NCBI GenBank assembly: GCA_040544425.1
Contig: JBEONO010000010.1
Location: forward strand, 73,383 to 137,382
Reading direction: 5' to 3'
Source of the DNA: Solimicrobium sp040544425
Lineage (GTDB): Bacteria; Pseudomonadota; Gammaproteobacteria; Burkholderiales; Burkholderiaceae_D
Length of the DNA stretch: 64,000 bases
The position numbers were made by a program, and so were the translations under genes. The notes under the pieces were generated by a model. The model was not told the DNA's origin. It was given only the letters and a program-made list of their open reading frames with translations, and made no database searches. The first letter of the stretch is position 1. Each line of letters opens with the position of its first letter. This document shows, in pieces, positions 8,001 to 17,776 of the stretch.

Positions 8001-11000
8001 CTACCCATACGCGCGTTCCATTGTAGCTATTGCGTATACTTTTTTAGTCCCGTCCACCAAAGTGGTCGCACATTGTTGGACCGTAATGATGTTTCCATTT
8101 TTGTTTAATCGCTTTGCCTGTCTTGCTTCAAGCACGGTTATTTCAGTGAGACTTAAAGCATCTCCTATTTCTTTTTTGTCTGCATTGTTCGGAATCAAGT
8201 CCGCAATGTTTAGTTTCAAGGCTTCAGCCTCCGTCCAGCCGTAGAGCATTGTTGCAGCCGGATTCCATGACAGAATACGCCCGTCCAGATCATGGGCGAT
8301 CACGGCGTCAGTTGAATCGCGCACAACATTTGACAAGCGAGATGAATCTTCGGCAAGTCGTAACGACTCTCTGATCTTGACCTTTTCAGTAACGTCAACG
8401 AAGGAAATGACTGCGCCCTCGATGACATTGTCCAAAGTGCGGTAAGGCTGGATCCGCATCGCATACCATTTGTGTTCGATCAATTGTACTTCCAGTTCTT
8501 TTGGAATCAGGGTATTCAGGACTGCCTTGATATCCGATACAAATTTGTCGTAAGCGAGCAGATTGGAAACAATATGCCCCACAGGCCGACCTATATCGCT
8601 GGCGATCAAATTGATGATCATGCTGGCAGCAGGCGTAAAACGCAATATGCGCAATTCGTGATCAACAAAAATGGTGCCGATGCCAGTGCCGGCAAGTAAA
8701 TTATTCATGTCGTTATTGGCACGCGACAGGTCAATGACTTTGGTTTGTAATTCCGCGTTGACGGTTGCCAGTTCTTCATTCACCGACTGCAACTCTTCTT
8801 TGGATGTTTCCAATTCCTCATTGGTCGATTGCAATTCCTCATTGACAGATTGCATCTCCTCGTTCGACGATTTTAATTCTTCCGTCGATGACTCGAGTTC
8901 TTCCTGAGCAGTTTGAATGTATTCGTCCTTGATCCGCAACTCTTGTTTCAATGCTGCGATTTGTGCATCGTTACCTGCGTTCGGTTCGCCATCTGCCTTG
9001 CCGGTCGACAGTTGTACCAATTGATTCAACAGTGGACCTTCTTCCAAGGTGACCAGGTAAAGTGAAGCGGGCGCTGCTACATGATTCGATGACACCGGAA
9101 AAATCGACAGGTTGACTGAAGTGAAATGTCCATTGGTCTTGACACTCAAACCATTGCTGTGGGTGATTTGCCGCGTCTCGGCACATTTAGTCAATGCGGC
9201 GGTCAAGGCGGGGCGCAAACCTTCGCGCGCCATTTTCAGAATATTGTTGATGCCGGCTATACCGGGAGTCAATTCCAGAAACATGCCAGTGCGGCCATGC
9301 AGGTAAAGGATATCGCCTTGTTCATTGACCATCGCACTGGGTGGCGCAACCTGCTGCAATAGCATCTGTTCGGTCAATTTGCGTAATTCCAATTTTACGG
9401 GAGTCACAGGCTTGCTGCTTTCGGTGATATGCGTCAAATCCAGTCTCGGCACAGGTTCAAGAAATCGTCCCAATACAGTGCGCTGCAGGCATCGGTAGTC
9501 TTCCTTGCGTTGATAAATTTTGTTGTCGCGATCCAGTACTTCGAATAAATCTTCGAAGCCACCAATACCTTCAGATGTGCCGAGAAACAAGATGCCGCCC
9601 GGCTTCAATGCAAAATGAAACAGCGGAATTAATATCTTTTGCAGTTCCGCGTCGAGATAAATCATCAGGTTGCGACAGCTGATCAAATCCAGCTTGGAAA
9701 ATGGTGGGTCCTTGATGACATTCTGCTCTGAAAAAACCAGCATGTCGCGAATCTCCTTGCGGATCCGATAAGTAGTTCCGTCTGGCTCGGCATTAAAAAA
9801 ATGTGCCAGCCGTTCCTGACTGATCGCTTGCGCCATGCTGGCTGGATAGATTCCGGCCCGCGCAGTTGCGATCGCCTGGCTATCGATGTCGGTCGCAAAA
9901 ATTTGTACCGCATTGTTTTTCTTTAAATTTGCCAGGGCTTCATACATCAGAATCGCGAGCGAATAAGGTTCTTCTCCACTGGAACAACCTGGAGACCAAA
10001 CCCGAATCGGAACGCCATCGGGCTTTTTTGAAATCAGTTTCGGGATTATTTTTTCTTCCAATGCGGAAAACGCCTTTGGATCGCGGAAAAAATTAGTCAC
10101 GCCAATCAAAAGATCACGAAATAATGCACTGACTTCTTCAGGCGCATGCTGCAAATATTTGACGTATTCAGTCAGCGTTGCAATTTGATGCACCGCCATG
10201 CGTCTTTCGATGCGGCGGTTAATCGTGCTCGGTTTGTAGTGAGAGAAATCGTGACTGGTTTGGGAACGGAGCAGAGTAAAGATTTTTTTTAGTGCGGTGT
10301 CTGACATTGAGGTTATAGTTTGGACTGATTTTGGGAGTTTGCCGAAGGCGTGGGCCGCATAATTGATTAACTGGGCAGGCATGTCGGCGGGTGCCAGCGT
10401 GAAATCTACCAAGCCAGTTGCAATCGCGCTGCGCGGCATGCCATCGAACTCGGTGGACTCCAGGGTTTGCGCGATCACCATTCCGCCTTCGGCCTTAATG
10501 GCTCTGATACCAGCGGTTCCATCCGCGCCGGTTCCGGCCAAAATAATACCGATTGCCCGCTCATGCTGGTCCTCGGCAAGCGATATAAAGAACGAATCGA
10601 TTACCAGACGATGACCACGTGGTGCACTGGGTTCTGTCAGCCGCAGTGAGCCATTCAACAGCACCAGTTCACGATTGGGAGGGATGATATACGCGCAGTT
10701 GGGTTCAACTTTCATGCCGTCCTGTACTTCACATACATGCATACGTGTGAAGCGCTGAATGATTTCTGACAGCATGCTTTTGTAGTCGGGGGCCAAATGT
10801 TGAACCAGCACGAAAGCCATGCCAGGATCAGCGTCGGTTGGCATGCCGGAAAAAAACGCTTCGAAAGCAGCCAATCCACCTGCCGAGGCACCAATTCCAA
10901 CGACAGGAAATTTTTTCTCCCCGTCGCTGTTGCCAGGTTTGGTCGCTGGCGATTTTTTGCTGGATTTCGTGATAATCAGTTGCTCCACAACGCTGTAATT

Positions 11001-11021
11001 ACGAAGGCTTTGACGTGACAT
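8001..11021 (-). CDS. CheB-CheR-PAS fusion protein without a kinase domain
   Basis: About 1006 residues from ATG 11021. The in-frame TTG at 11060 would add 13 residues; neither start has a good ribosome binding site. Domains in order: CheB methylesterase without receiver (VVGIGASAGGLAAFEAFF; VLVQHLAPDYKS; ILAGTGADGTAGI), CheR methyltransferase (WSPGCSSGEEPYSLAI; FATDIDSQAIATAR; ISCRNLMIYLD), a PAS-like region, a long Glu/Ser/Asn heptad coiled coil (about 690-770, repeated SxEELxSxNEE), then two PAS domains to the end. Many homologues continue into a histidine kinase; here the kinase is the separate gene at 6640-7977. This suggests a split signalling protein that may methylate and demethylate something other than classic receptors. 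Confidence 0.9.
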   Translation of the reverse strand: MSRQSLRNYSVVEQLIITKSSKKSPATKPGNSDGEKKFPVVGIGASAGGLAAFEAFFSGMPTDADPGMAFVLVQHLAPDYKSMLSEIIQRFTRMHVCEVQDGMKVEPNCAYIIPPNRELVLLNGSLRLTEPSAPRGHRLVIDSFFISLAEDQHERAIGIILAGTGADGTAGIRAIKAEGGMVIAQTLESTEFDGMPRSAIATGLVDFTLAPADMPAQLINYAAHAFGKLPKSVQTITSMSDTALKKIFTLLRSQTSHDFSHYKPSTINRRIERRMAVHQIATLTEYVKYLQHAPEEVSALFRDLLIGVTNFFRDPKAFSALEEKIIPKLISKKPDGVPIRVWSPGCSSGEEPYSLAILMYEALANLKKNNAVQIFATDIDSQAIATARAGIYPASMAQAISQERLAHFFNAEPDGTTYRIRKEIRDMLVFSEQNVIKDPPFSKLDLISCRNLMIYLDAELQKILIPLFHFALKPGGILFLGTSEGIGGFEDLFEVLDRDNKIYQRKEDYRCLQRTVLGRFLEPVPRLDLTHITESSKPVTPVKLELRKLTEQMLLQQVAPPSAMVNEQGDILYLHGRTGMFLELTPGIAGINNILKMAREGLRPALTAALTKCAETRQITHSNGLSVKTNGHFTSVNLSIFPVSSNHVAAPASLYLVTLEEGPLLNQLVQLSTGKADGEPNAGNDAQIAALKQELRIKDEYIQTAQEELESSTEELKSSNEEMQSVNEELQSTNEELETSKEELQSVNEELATVNAELQTKVIDLSRANNDMNNLLAGTGIGTIFVDHELRILRFTPAASMIINLIASDIGRPVGHIVSNLLAYDKFVSDIKAVLNTLIPKELEVQLIEHKWYAMRIQPYRTLDNVIEGAVISFVDVTEKVKIRESLRLAEDSSRLSNVVRDSTDAVIAHDLDGRILSWNPAATMLYGWTEAEALKLNIADLIPNNADKKEIGDALSLTEITVLEARQAKRLNKNGNIITVQQCATTLVDGTKKVYAIATMERAYG

Positions 11022-11523
11022 TAGAGAGTTGTTTGTCAATCTCACAAAGCTTGATATCAATCAAACAGGAAATTGCTCACGGTCGCCGACTGAAATAAAA
11101 ACAAGCTGGTCAATAACGGAACAATTGTAGTCTTAACCCTATCGTTACCAAAGTAAAAAAAGAACAAATTTGTAATAAAAGTGGTAAAAAAAACAAACCA
11201 CCTGCTTTTTTGGAAGGGCCGCCGGTAAGGCATAAAAATAAGTCACTTTTCACTGACAAGATGTATTGATGAACCAACTACGATGATTTCCCGCTTGTGT
11301 GGCTTTTACAAGCTTGTCAATTTGTTTATGCTTGCGACTCTCCTTTCATAACCAAAATTTCAAAGATATTCCAATAAGTATTTACCGCTACGTTCCTGAC
11401 ATAGAATTTTCTTGTCAAATCGCTGACATGGCGTTGCTTTATGTTTAACTAAAAGTCAAAAAACTAAAATATTAATCAGGGAAGTTTGTTCGCGTTTGAA
11501 TATTATTCATATGAGGAATTTAA
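11022..11523. other. Intergenic region between divergent signalling genes
   Basis: About 500 AT-rich bases between two divergent transcripts. No credible gene, RNA or terminator was recognised. Only weak structure is visible: two copies of CTTGTCAA (11313-11320 and 11411-11418) and a short GTGGT/ACCAC hairpin near 11181-11201. The length suggests control regions for both neighbours, but I could not assign promoter boxes with confidence. A GAGGAA at 11513-11518 is the ribosome binding site of the PAS-GGDEF gene. Confidence 0.5.
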
Positions 11524-12528
11524 ATGGCACAAACTATCAAACCCGTAAAATTATCGAACTCACCGAGAGCAGCGTCTGTTCAATTCTCCGACTTCAGTAA
11601 TCTGTTTCATTTGTCGCTGCTTGGCACGATGGTTACCGATGAAAACAATCAGATCATCTACGTTAACCCAGCATTTGAAAAACTAACCGGTTATCCGGCC
11701 AGCGAGGTATGCGGACAGACTCCGGCGCTCCTGCAGTCTGACCAGCACAACAGCGACTTTTATGAGGCAATGTGGCAATCGGTGCGCGATCGCGGAACCT
11801 GGCAGGGCGAAGTGTGGAATCGAAAAAAGAGTGGAGATATTTACCCGGAGCTGTTGAGTATCAATCGGATTGTGGATGGAAGCACGGGAGATATCCACCA
11901 TCTTGGACTCTTGGTGGATCTGAGTTGCGCCAGGCGAGGACAGGGAGTGCAGGTTGACGAAGCGATGCGTGATGCACGAACTGGACTGGCCAACAATCTC
12001 GCCATGCGTCGCCATATTGAACGTTTGCTGGCAATGGCGCGGATGCAACTAAGGTCTGTCGCAGTGTTGTACATTGATCTGGATGGGCTACAAACCGTCA
12101 ATGACTTATGCGGACAACAGCAAGGACAGTGCGTGTTGAAGTCGTTTATTCAAACAATTCAATCCATTATTCGGGAAAACGATTTATTTGCCAGGGCAAA
12201 GGGCGACGAATTTGTAGTGGCACTGGGTATGGCGGACTGCGCTGAAAGCGTCGCTTTTGAATTGGCAGACAAGATCTTTTCGCACATCTCGACACTGCTT
12301 GAAAATGATTTTTATGGCTTAAATGTTCGTTGTAGTATTGGAATCAGTATATACCCCGGTAATGCAGATACTTTTGATGAATTAATTCGGGCAGCTGAAA
12401 TGGCAATGCATGAAGCGAAAAGTCAGGGCGGCGGATGCCTGTTTAATTTCACGAAATCCTGGGTTCATCCTGTTGATCTTTTCACCTATTCCAGTGATCC
12501 TAATTTGTGGAACAATTTTTACATGTAG
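11524..12528 (+). CDS. PAS-GGDEF protein with degenerate diguanylate cyclase site
   Basis: Encodes 334 residues. A PAS domain (about 25-135: GTMVTDENNQIIYVNPAFEK, LTGYPASEV, GTWQGEVWNRKKSG) is followed by a GGDEF domain (about 150-315: DARTGLANN, YIDLDGLQTVND, and the signature loop). The signature reads KGDEF at 226-230, with Lys in place of the first Gly, and the usual GHxxGD motif is GQQQGQ. Both changes argue against efficient c-di-GMP synthesis, so it may be a nucleotide sensor or an inactive partner. No membrane segment is visible. ATG 11524 has GAGGAA upstream. A convergent inverted repeat follows the stop. Confidence 0.88.
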   Translation: MAQTIKPVKLSNSPRAASVQFSDFSNLFHLSLLGTMVTDENNQIIYVNPAFEKLTGYPASEVCGQTPALLQSDQHNSDFYEAMWQSVRDRGTWQGEVWNRKKSGDIYPELLSINRIVDGSTGDIHHLGLLVDLSCARRGQGVQVDEAMRDARTGLANNLAMRRHIERLLAMARMQLRSVAVLYIDLDGLQTVNDLCGQQQGQCVLKSFIQTIQSIIRENDLFARAKGDEFVVALGMADCAESVAFELADKIFSHISTLLENDFYGLNVRCSIGISIYPGNADTFDELIRAAEMAMHEAKSQGGGCLFNFTKSWVHPVDLFTYSSDPNLWNNFYM

Positions 12529-12550
12529 CTTGCCAGAATTCTGGCGATGA

Positions 12551-12582
12551 TTTACTCAAGCTGCAGATGCGGCTTGAGTAAA
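12551..12582. repeat. Inverted repeat between convergent genes
   Basis: TTTACTCAAGC (12551-12561) and GCTTGAGTAAA (12572-12582) form an 11-bp perfect stem with a 10-base loop, lying between the ends of the PAS-GGDEF gene and the M28 peptidase gene. A perfect 14-bp palindrome (GCCAGAATTCTGGC, 12532-12545) sits just before it. There is no T-run on either strand, so this is at best a weak bidirectional terminator. Confidence 0.55.
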
Positions 12583-12587
12583 TGGCT

Positions 12588-14807
12588 TTAGTTGGCTTCC
12601 ATAATCGCAGCAGCCTGGTTAATCAAATCAATTTCGTGTTGCAGGGCCTGCGCTAATTTCGACACTTCATTATCGATCAACGCGTACTGCTTCTGTTCTA
12701 TCCCTTCGCGTACGCCCTCCATGGTTTTAACTGAATAGCCCGTATAAAACCCTGGCGCATACAGCAGATTTTTAAACCATTCCCGTTTCGGCAAGCCGTT
12801 TTTGTCGAGATACTGGCGTTCGCTTTGCATCAGTAAGGTATTCACTTTCAGTAGCGATGCAGGATTGAGCTGCAATTTATTCTGACTACTGTCGACCGCC
12901 TTCCTGTAACGCTGCGCCGCTGTTTCCAGTGCCGTTGCAGCGTTTTCTAACGGTGCAAAGTTCATGGCCGGTGGCACCAATTCAATATTTGGTGCTGATT
13001 TTGGCCGACGCGGATCGTTCACCGCTGCAATGACGCCAGTTTCGATTTGCTGGTTTAACTCTGCAATTTCGGTCTGTTTGGAACGCAGCAAGCCGTGCAA
13101 TTCAGTGATATAGCTATGCACAGTGTCGGCGACATCGGTAAATTCAAACGGAATCAACTCGGCATCTGCCAGTCGAATCACCGCTGTTCCCGCGACTTGG
13201 GCCAGTGCGCGTCCATAAACAAAATCGGTATCGAGGAAATGGGTGAAATAGTAAAAGTCATCATAAATCGAATGATAAATACCCTGATCGTCTTCCCCAT
13301 CAAAACCCAGGTTGAGCGTCGCAACACCATTGTGTTGCAGGAATGGCGTGAAGTCCGACCCTGAACCTAGCGCACCAATCCGCAAATCAGCGCGATTGCG
13401 CGCATCCAGCCTTTCTTCCGGCGTACCGTAGGCTATTCTTTGCGCCTGCATTCGTTTCCAGACACTCAGATGCGTTTCCGGGTCATCGACATCGCGCGCC
13501 ACATTATTGATGAATTTTTCCAGGGAATTGGACCCTTGCACAAATAAATAGCCGCGGCTGTTCATGTCCGAATTAATGTACACCACGGCTTTTTTTTCCA
13601 ATTCATCGCCATGTTGCTCCACCCATTCGGTCGATCCGAGCAGTCCCGGTTCCTCTCCATCCCAGGCGGTATAAACAATCGTGCGTCGCGGATGCCAGCC
13701 CTGTTTCAGTAATTCGCCCAAGCCGCGCGCTTCTTCCAGCATGGCGGACATGCCGCTTAAAGGGTCTTGTGCACCGTTGACCCAGGCGTCATGGTGATTG
13801 CCGCGAATGATCCATTGATCGGGATAGTCAGCGCCCTTAATTTTCGCGATCACGTCATACACCGGTTTGATGTCCCAATTGAATGCGACTTTCAAGTGTA
13901 CCTTGGCGGGACCCGGGCCCATATGATAAGTAATCGGCAGCCCACCGCGCCAACCTTCCGGTGCCAACGGTCCGGTGATTGCGGCCAGTAAGGGCTGTGC
14001 GTCGCCATAGGAAATCGGGAGCACGGGTATCGTGGTCAGGTTTTTTGCATCCTTGATAGCGAGGCGCTTGGCGTCTTTAGTCGCGCCATAGCCCGGCGTG
14101 AGTGGATCGCCGGGCGCAACGGGAATATCCAGCACACTGCCACGCTGCACACCATCTTTGTTACGCATTGGCCCGTTTGGAAATACATTGTCAGCTACAA
14201 ATCCGTCATCTTTTGGGTCCGAGTAAATAATGCAGGCCAGTGCACCGTGTTCGGCAGCGACTTTCGGTTTAATGCCGCGCCAGGTAGCACCATAGCGTGC
14301 GATCACAATGGCACCTTTTACTGAAATGCCGTTACGCGTCAATTCATCGTAATCTTCGGGACGGCCATAGTTAACATAGACCAGTGGCGCAGTCACATCG
14401 CCATCGATAGAGTAGGCGTTGTAGCTTGGCAGTTGCTCGCTTTTTTGTCCGGAGGTCGGATCATTCGGTTCGGCAGGCTCTTCCAATTTGGCGGTAAATC
14501 TGGTCGGCGCAGTCATTTCCAACAAGCGCGTTTTGGGTGTGGGGAAGAGCACATAAAACGTTTCGATCTGAGCTTCCCATCCATATTCTTTGAACCGTGC
14601 CAATAGCCACTCGGCATTCTCTTGGTCATACGCTGAACCGACGTGATGCGGTCTCGCGCTCATCCTGCGCATCGTTTCCTTGATATTTTCCGGTTTCGGA
14701 ATGGCGCGAAATTTGGTATCCCAATCTTGTCCACCAGGTTCATTTGTGGCACTTTGACCTGTTGTCATGGCCAGGCACAGGGTCAAACAAAGCGTAAAGC
14801 GCAGCAT
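12588..14807 (-). CDS. Secreted M28-family metallopeptidase (glutamate carboxypeptidase II-like)
   Basis: About 739 residues from ATG 14807, chosen because a GGAG lies 5 bp upstream and translation then begins with a clean signal peptide (MLRFTLCLTLCLAMTTGQSA). A protease-associated domain follows (about 120-330), then the M28 zinc catalytic core with RGNHHDAWVNGAQDPLSG, the acidic DGEEPGLLGSTEW and the late HSIYDDFYYF, and finally a transferrin-receptor-like dimerisation domain (about 600-735). Such enzymes trim C-terminal acidic residues from peptides outside the cytoplasm. It stands alone on the minus strand with no obvious operon partner. Confidence 0.92.
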   Translation of the reverse strand: MLRFTLCLTLCLAMTTGQSATNEPGGQDWDTKFRAIPKPENIKETMRRMSARPHHVGSAYDQENAEWLLARFKEYGWEAQIETFYVLFPTPKTRLLEMTAPTRFTAKLEEPAEPNDPTSGQKSEQLPSYNAYSIDGDVTAPLVYVNYGRPEDYDELTRNGISVKGAIVIARYGATWRGIKPKVAAEHGALACIIYSDPKDDGFVADNVFPNGPMRNKDGVQRGSVLDIPVAPGDPLTPGYGATKDAKRLAIKDAKNLTTIPVLPISYGDAQPLLAAITGPLAPEGWRGGLPITYHMGPGPAKVHLKVAFNWDIKPVYDVIAKIKGADYPDQWIIRGNHHDAWVNGAQDPLSGMSAMLEEARGLGELLKQGWHPRRTIVYTAWDGEEPGLLGSTEWVEQHGDELEKKAVVYINSDMNSRGYLFVQGSNSLEKFINNVARDVDDPETHLSVWKRMQAQRIAYGTPEERLDARNRADLRIGALGSGSDFTPFLQHNGVATLNLGFDGEDDQGIYHSIYDDFYYFTHFLDTDFVYGRALAQVAGTAVIRLADAELIPFEFTDVADTVHSYITELHGLLRSKQTEIAELNQQIETGVIAAVNDPRRPKSAPNIELVPPAMNFAPLENAATALETAAQRYRKAVDSSQNKLQLNPASLLKVNTLLMQSERQYLDKNGLPKREWFKNLLYAPGFYTGYSVKTMEGVREGIEQKQYALIDNEVSKLAQALQHEIDLINQAAAIMEAN

Positions 14808-15052
14808 GTAGTCTCCGATAGTCATCGTTGTAAAGGTTTGCGCTAGCGTATACAACTAAATGACCTTACGCAATACCCGATATCAGGCATCGCGCCGGGA
14901 CGATTTTGTTAAAAAATATTTTTCTGGCTGAGGCGGCTACACCGGTTCTTTCGTTGAATTTCCCATCCGATTCGACACAGAGAATTTTGTCCGCGTTGGT
15001 TCCGACCATACGGCGCTGGCGAGCATCTGGAGCAGGTTTTAGTCAGGCTCGG

Positions 15053-16750
15053 CTAGAACTCTTCAAATCCATCTGCCTCTCCAGTCTCAGATGCAAGACT
15101 ATTCGCGATTGAGTGGCGCCCTTCGCGCTTGGCCGCAATTTTAGGGAAAGCATACTGTTTGCTTGCGGGCGCAATTTTTTTCGGAATGCGCTGGGCTACA
15201 CTGGTGTGGGTTGCCGCCGTTTCGTTAAGTTTAAACACCCGGACCACTTCAGTTAGGTGGCTGGCCTGATCCTGCATTGCACCCGCGGCCGCTGCAGCTT
15301 CTTCGACTAACGCGGCATTTTGTTGTGTGACAGAATCCATATCAATGACTGCCTGATTGACCTGATTGATACCCTGCGACTGCTCGCGACTGGCTGCTGT
15401 AATTTCAGTCATGACATCGGTAACTTGACGGATGCTGTTAACTACTTCTGCCATGGTAATACCTGCCTGATTAACCAGTCTGCTGCCAGCTTCGACATTG
15501 TCAACCGAGGTGCCGATCAGTCCCTTAATTTCCTTTGCCGCCGCTGCTGAGCGTTGTGCCAGGTTACGCACTTCGGATGCGACCACCGCAAACCCCCGTC
15601 CTTGCTCACCCGCCCGGGCCGCTTCAACTGCTGCATTCAACGCCAGGATATTGGTTTGAAATGCGATGCCATCGATGACGCTGATGATGTCGACAATTTT
15701 TTTGGCAGAGTCATTGATCGTTCCCATGGTTTGCACTACCTTGGTGACTTCATCGCCACCGCGAACCGCTATTTCTGACGCGGTCACTGCCAGCTTGTTT
15801 GCCATTTGGGCGTTTTCAGAGTTGTGCTTGACTGTGGACGTGAGCTGTTCCATTGAAGCTGCGGTTTCTTCCAATGAACTTGCCTGTGATTCCGTGCGTG
15901 AGGATAATTCCAAATTGCCGCTGGCGATCTCTGCCGACGCCGTGGTGATCGTATCGGTTCCGATGCGCACCTGTCCGACTATTTTTACCAGGCTATCATT
16001 CATATCTTTTAAGGACTGCATAAGCTGGCCAAACTCATCTTGAGAAGTGACTTCGATATTGCCCGTTAGATCGCCGCTGGCCACTCTCGTTGAAATTTCT
16101 ACCGCTTCTTCCAGCGAGTTAATTAGTTTGCGCGTAATTCTAAAGCCCATGAAGCCAACAGCTGCGATGACTGCCAGAGAAACTAACAGGGCCTGAATTT
16201 TCGCCTGTCCTAATATTGAATTCGCATCCGCTTCAGACTGTTTGGCGATTACAATATTGTATTCATCGTGCGCCTTGAGCGCTGCCTTGACGCGTTTGCC
16301 TGCACTGATATTGCGGAGCAAGTAGGCGCGAGCCTCATCGACTTTGCCCTCGTTCGCTATTGCAAACGCTTTTTCCCGTATCGGCTCATATGCCGCAAGC
16401 GCGGCCTTATCCTCCATGAGCAGTGTTTTATCTTTGTCATCGCTAATCAAATCCCTTTCATAGAGACCAATTTTTTCCATTGTTTGAGTATGCATGTCTT
16501 TAATTTCATTCGACAGTTCGCTCCTCAAAGTTTCATCGGAAGTGCCCATGTACTGCCAGAGCTTTAGCTGCATATTTGCAAATGCTATGGTAGCGGTATC
16601 CAATGCCAGCACACTGGGTACCACGTTAATGGTCACATAGTTGGCCGAGGTAAAGACCCGATTAATTTGAAAAATACTCATCCCGGCGAGACCAGCCAGG
16701 CCAACGATTGCCGCAATCATTAGTAGGTACATCCTTTGTTTGATGCTCAT
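15053..16750 (-). CDS. Methyl-accepting chemotaxis protein
   Basis: Encodes 565 residues. Transmembrane helix 1 (about 7-29) and helix 2 (about 186-206) flank a periplasmic four-helix-bundle-type sensor of roughly 155 residues. A HAMP domain and the cytoplasmic signalling domain follow, with the invariant hairpin tip (IAFQTNILALNAAVEAARAG then EQGRGFAVVASEVRNLAQRS). A GGAGG lies 4 bp upstream of ATG 16750. The last residues are GFEEF, close to the xWxxF CheR/CheB tether of E. coli receptors but with Phe in place of Trp. The ligand cannot be predicted from sequence. It presumably signals through the Che proteins encoded at 1-4759. Confidence 0.94.
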   Translation of the reverse strand: MSIKQRMYLLMIAAIVGLAGLAGMSIFQINRVFTSANYVTINVVPSVLALDTATIAFANMQLKLWQYMGTSDETLRSELSNEIKDMHTQTMEKIGLYERDLISDDKDKTLLMEDKAALAAYEPIREKAFAIANEGKVDEARAYLLRNISAGKRVKAALKAHDEYNIVIAKQSEADANSILGQAKIQALLVSLAVIAAVGFMGFRITRKLINSLEEAVEISTRVASGDLTGNIEVTSQDEFGQLMQSLKDMNDSLVKIVGQVRIGTDTITTASAEIASGNLELSSRTESQASSLEETAASMEQLTSTVKHNSENAQMANKLAVTASEIAVRGGDEVTKVVQTMGTINDSAKKIVDIISVIDGIAFQTNILALNAAVEAARAGEQGRGFAVVASEVRNLAQRSAAAAKEIKGLIGTSVDNVEAGSRLVNQAGITMAEVVNSIRQVTDVMTEITAASREQSQGINQVNQAVIDMDSVTQQNAALVEEAAAAAGAMQDQASHLTEVVRVFKLNETAATHTSVAQRIPKKIAPASKQYAFPKIAAKREGRHSIANSLASETGEADGFEEF

Positions 16751-17020
16751 GGGGCCTCCAAATCGGGGGTATGGTCGATCGACACAAAACAGGCTGCGCG
16801 AGCCGGTTTAAAAAAACATGTTTTCAAACTAATTCGAATAGCGATTCATTGGAAAATCTTCGGTATTGAGAAAATATTAGGGTATTTTTTGCTGAAGTCC
16901 AGCTTAAATAGTTGGCAGATAGATCAATCTGACGTGACTCAGAAATTGCCGAGAAGTGGCATAGTCGGCATCGCTTTACGGCAGAGTCGAATCGAAAAGG
17001 GTAGCGGGCAAAAATGTCGA

Positions 17021-17776
17021 TTAATATTTTGCTTCAATTTTCGCTTCAGTGCCGTCCGCCTTAATTTCTTTTAATTTAGCGCGCATGAGGTCCACCCATG
17101 CATCGCGCACTTTTGGATTGCAGGCCAGGTAGTACTCGGACGTTCCGTAAGTGAACAATAAAGTAACTTTGTCTGTTGCATGGCTCTTGATTAACATTGG
17201 CTGCGCCTGGGTGGTGTCGGAGGTCCAATATTCCAGACGACCGATCAGCAAATTTCGCAGTGTCGTCTCATCGTCGTAAGAATTGACCACATGGTAACCA
17301 TGTTTCGTCAGGTACTCACCAAGTGCGTCACCTTTATAGCCACCAATCGAAGCATTCTTGATGTCAGCGAGTTGTTTGATCTTGCCCAATTTATCCGGAC
17401 TGCCATAAATTCCCCATTCGCCTTTGGAGATCGGACCGATCCACTTGAAGCGAGTCTCTCTGTCCTGCGTGCGTGCGGTTTCAAAGACGCAGGTATTGCT
17501 CTGAGTCCGCGCCAGTTCAAACGCCCGGTTCCAACTCATGATTTGCATCTGGTAAGGGATCTGCGCACGGCGCATGATTTCATGGACTTCGTCGGCAGTC
17601 AGGCCAAATACGGTCTTGCCACCGTCATTTGACATGTTGAACGGGATGGAAGATTCGGTTGTGATCAGCAGTTGTTGTTCGCTATGGGCGTTAAATGCGG
17701 TACAAAGGCAACTAAGCAGCAATGTTGACCTGATGAAGTGCAAGCAAAGATTTTCTGCGAAGATCAGCTTGAGCAT
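17021..17776 (-). CDS. Periplasmic solute-binding protein, family 3 (amino-acid-binding type)
   Basis: Encodes 251 residues. An N-terminal signal peptide (about 1-32, ending near FNAHSEQ) is followed by a two-lobed SBP_bac_3 fold: LITTESSIPFNMSNDGGKTVFG, LTADEVHEIMRRA, IGPISKGEWGIYG, and IGGYKGDALGEYL with the hinge. No permease or ATPase genes lie nearby, so it may be an orphan sensor-type binding protein. Proteins of this kind are frequent next to chemoreceptors, and the adjacent MCP on the same strand 270 bp downstream may use it, which is inference. The substrate is unknown. Confidence 0.82.
   Translation of the reverse strand: MLKLIFAENLCLHFIRSTLLLSCLCTAFNAHSEQQLLITTESSIPFNMSNDGGKTVFGLTADEVHEIMRRAQIPYQMQIMSWNRAFELARTQSNTCVFETARTQDRETRFKWIGPISKGEWGIYGSPDKLGKIKQLADIKNASIGGYKGDALGEYLTKHGYHVVNSYDDETTLRNLLIGRLEYWTSDTTQAQPMLIKSHATDKVTLLFTYGTSEYYLACNPKVRDAWVDLMRAKLKEIKADGTEAKIEAKY

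Noticed and set aside
11181..11260. Possible c-di-GMP riboswitch before the PAS-GGDEF gene
   Set aside because: The conserved GEMM core motif is not present; only a short weak hairpin is seen.
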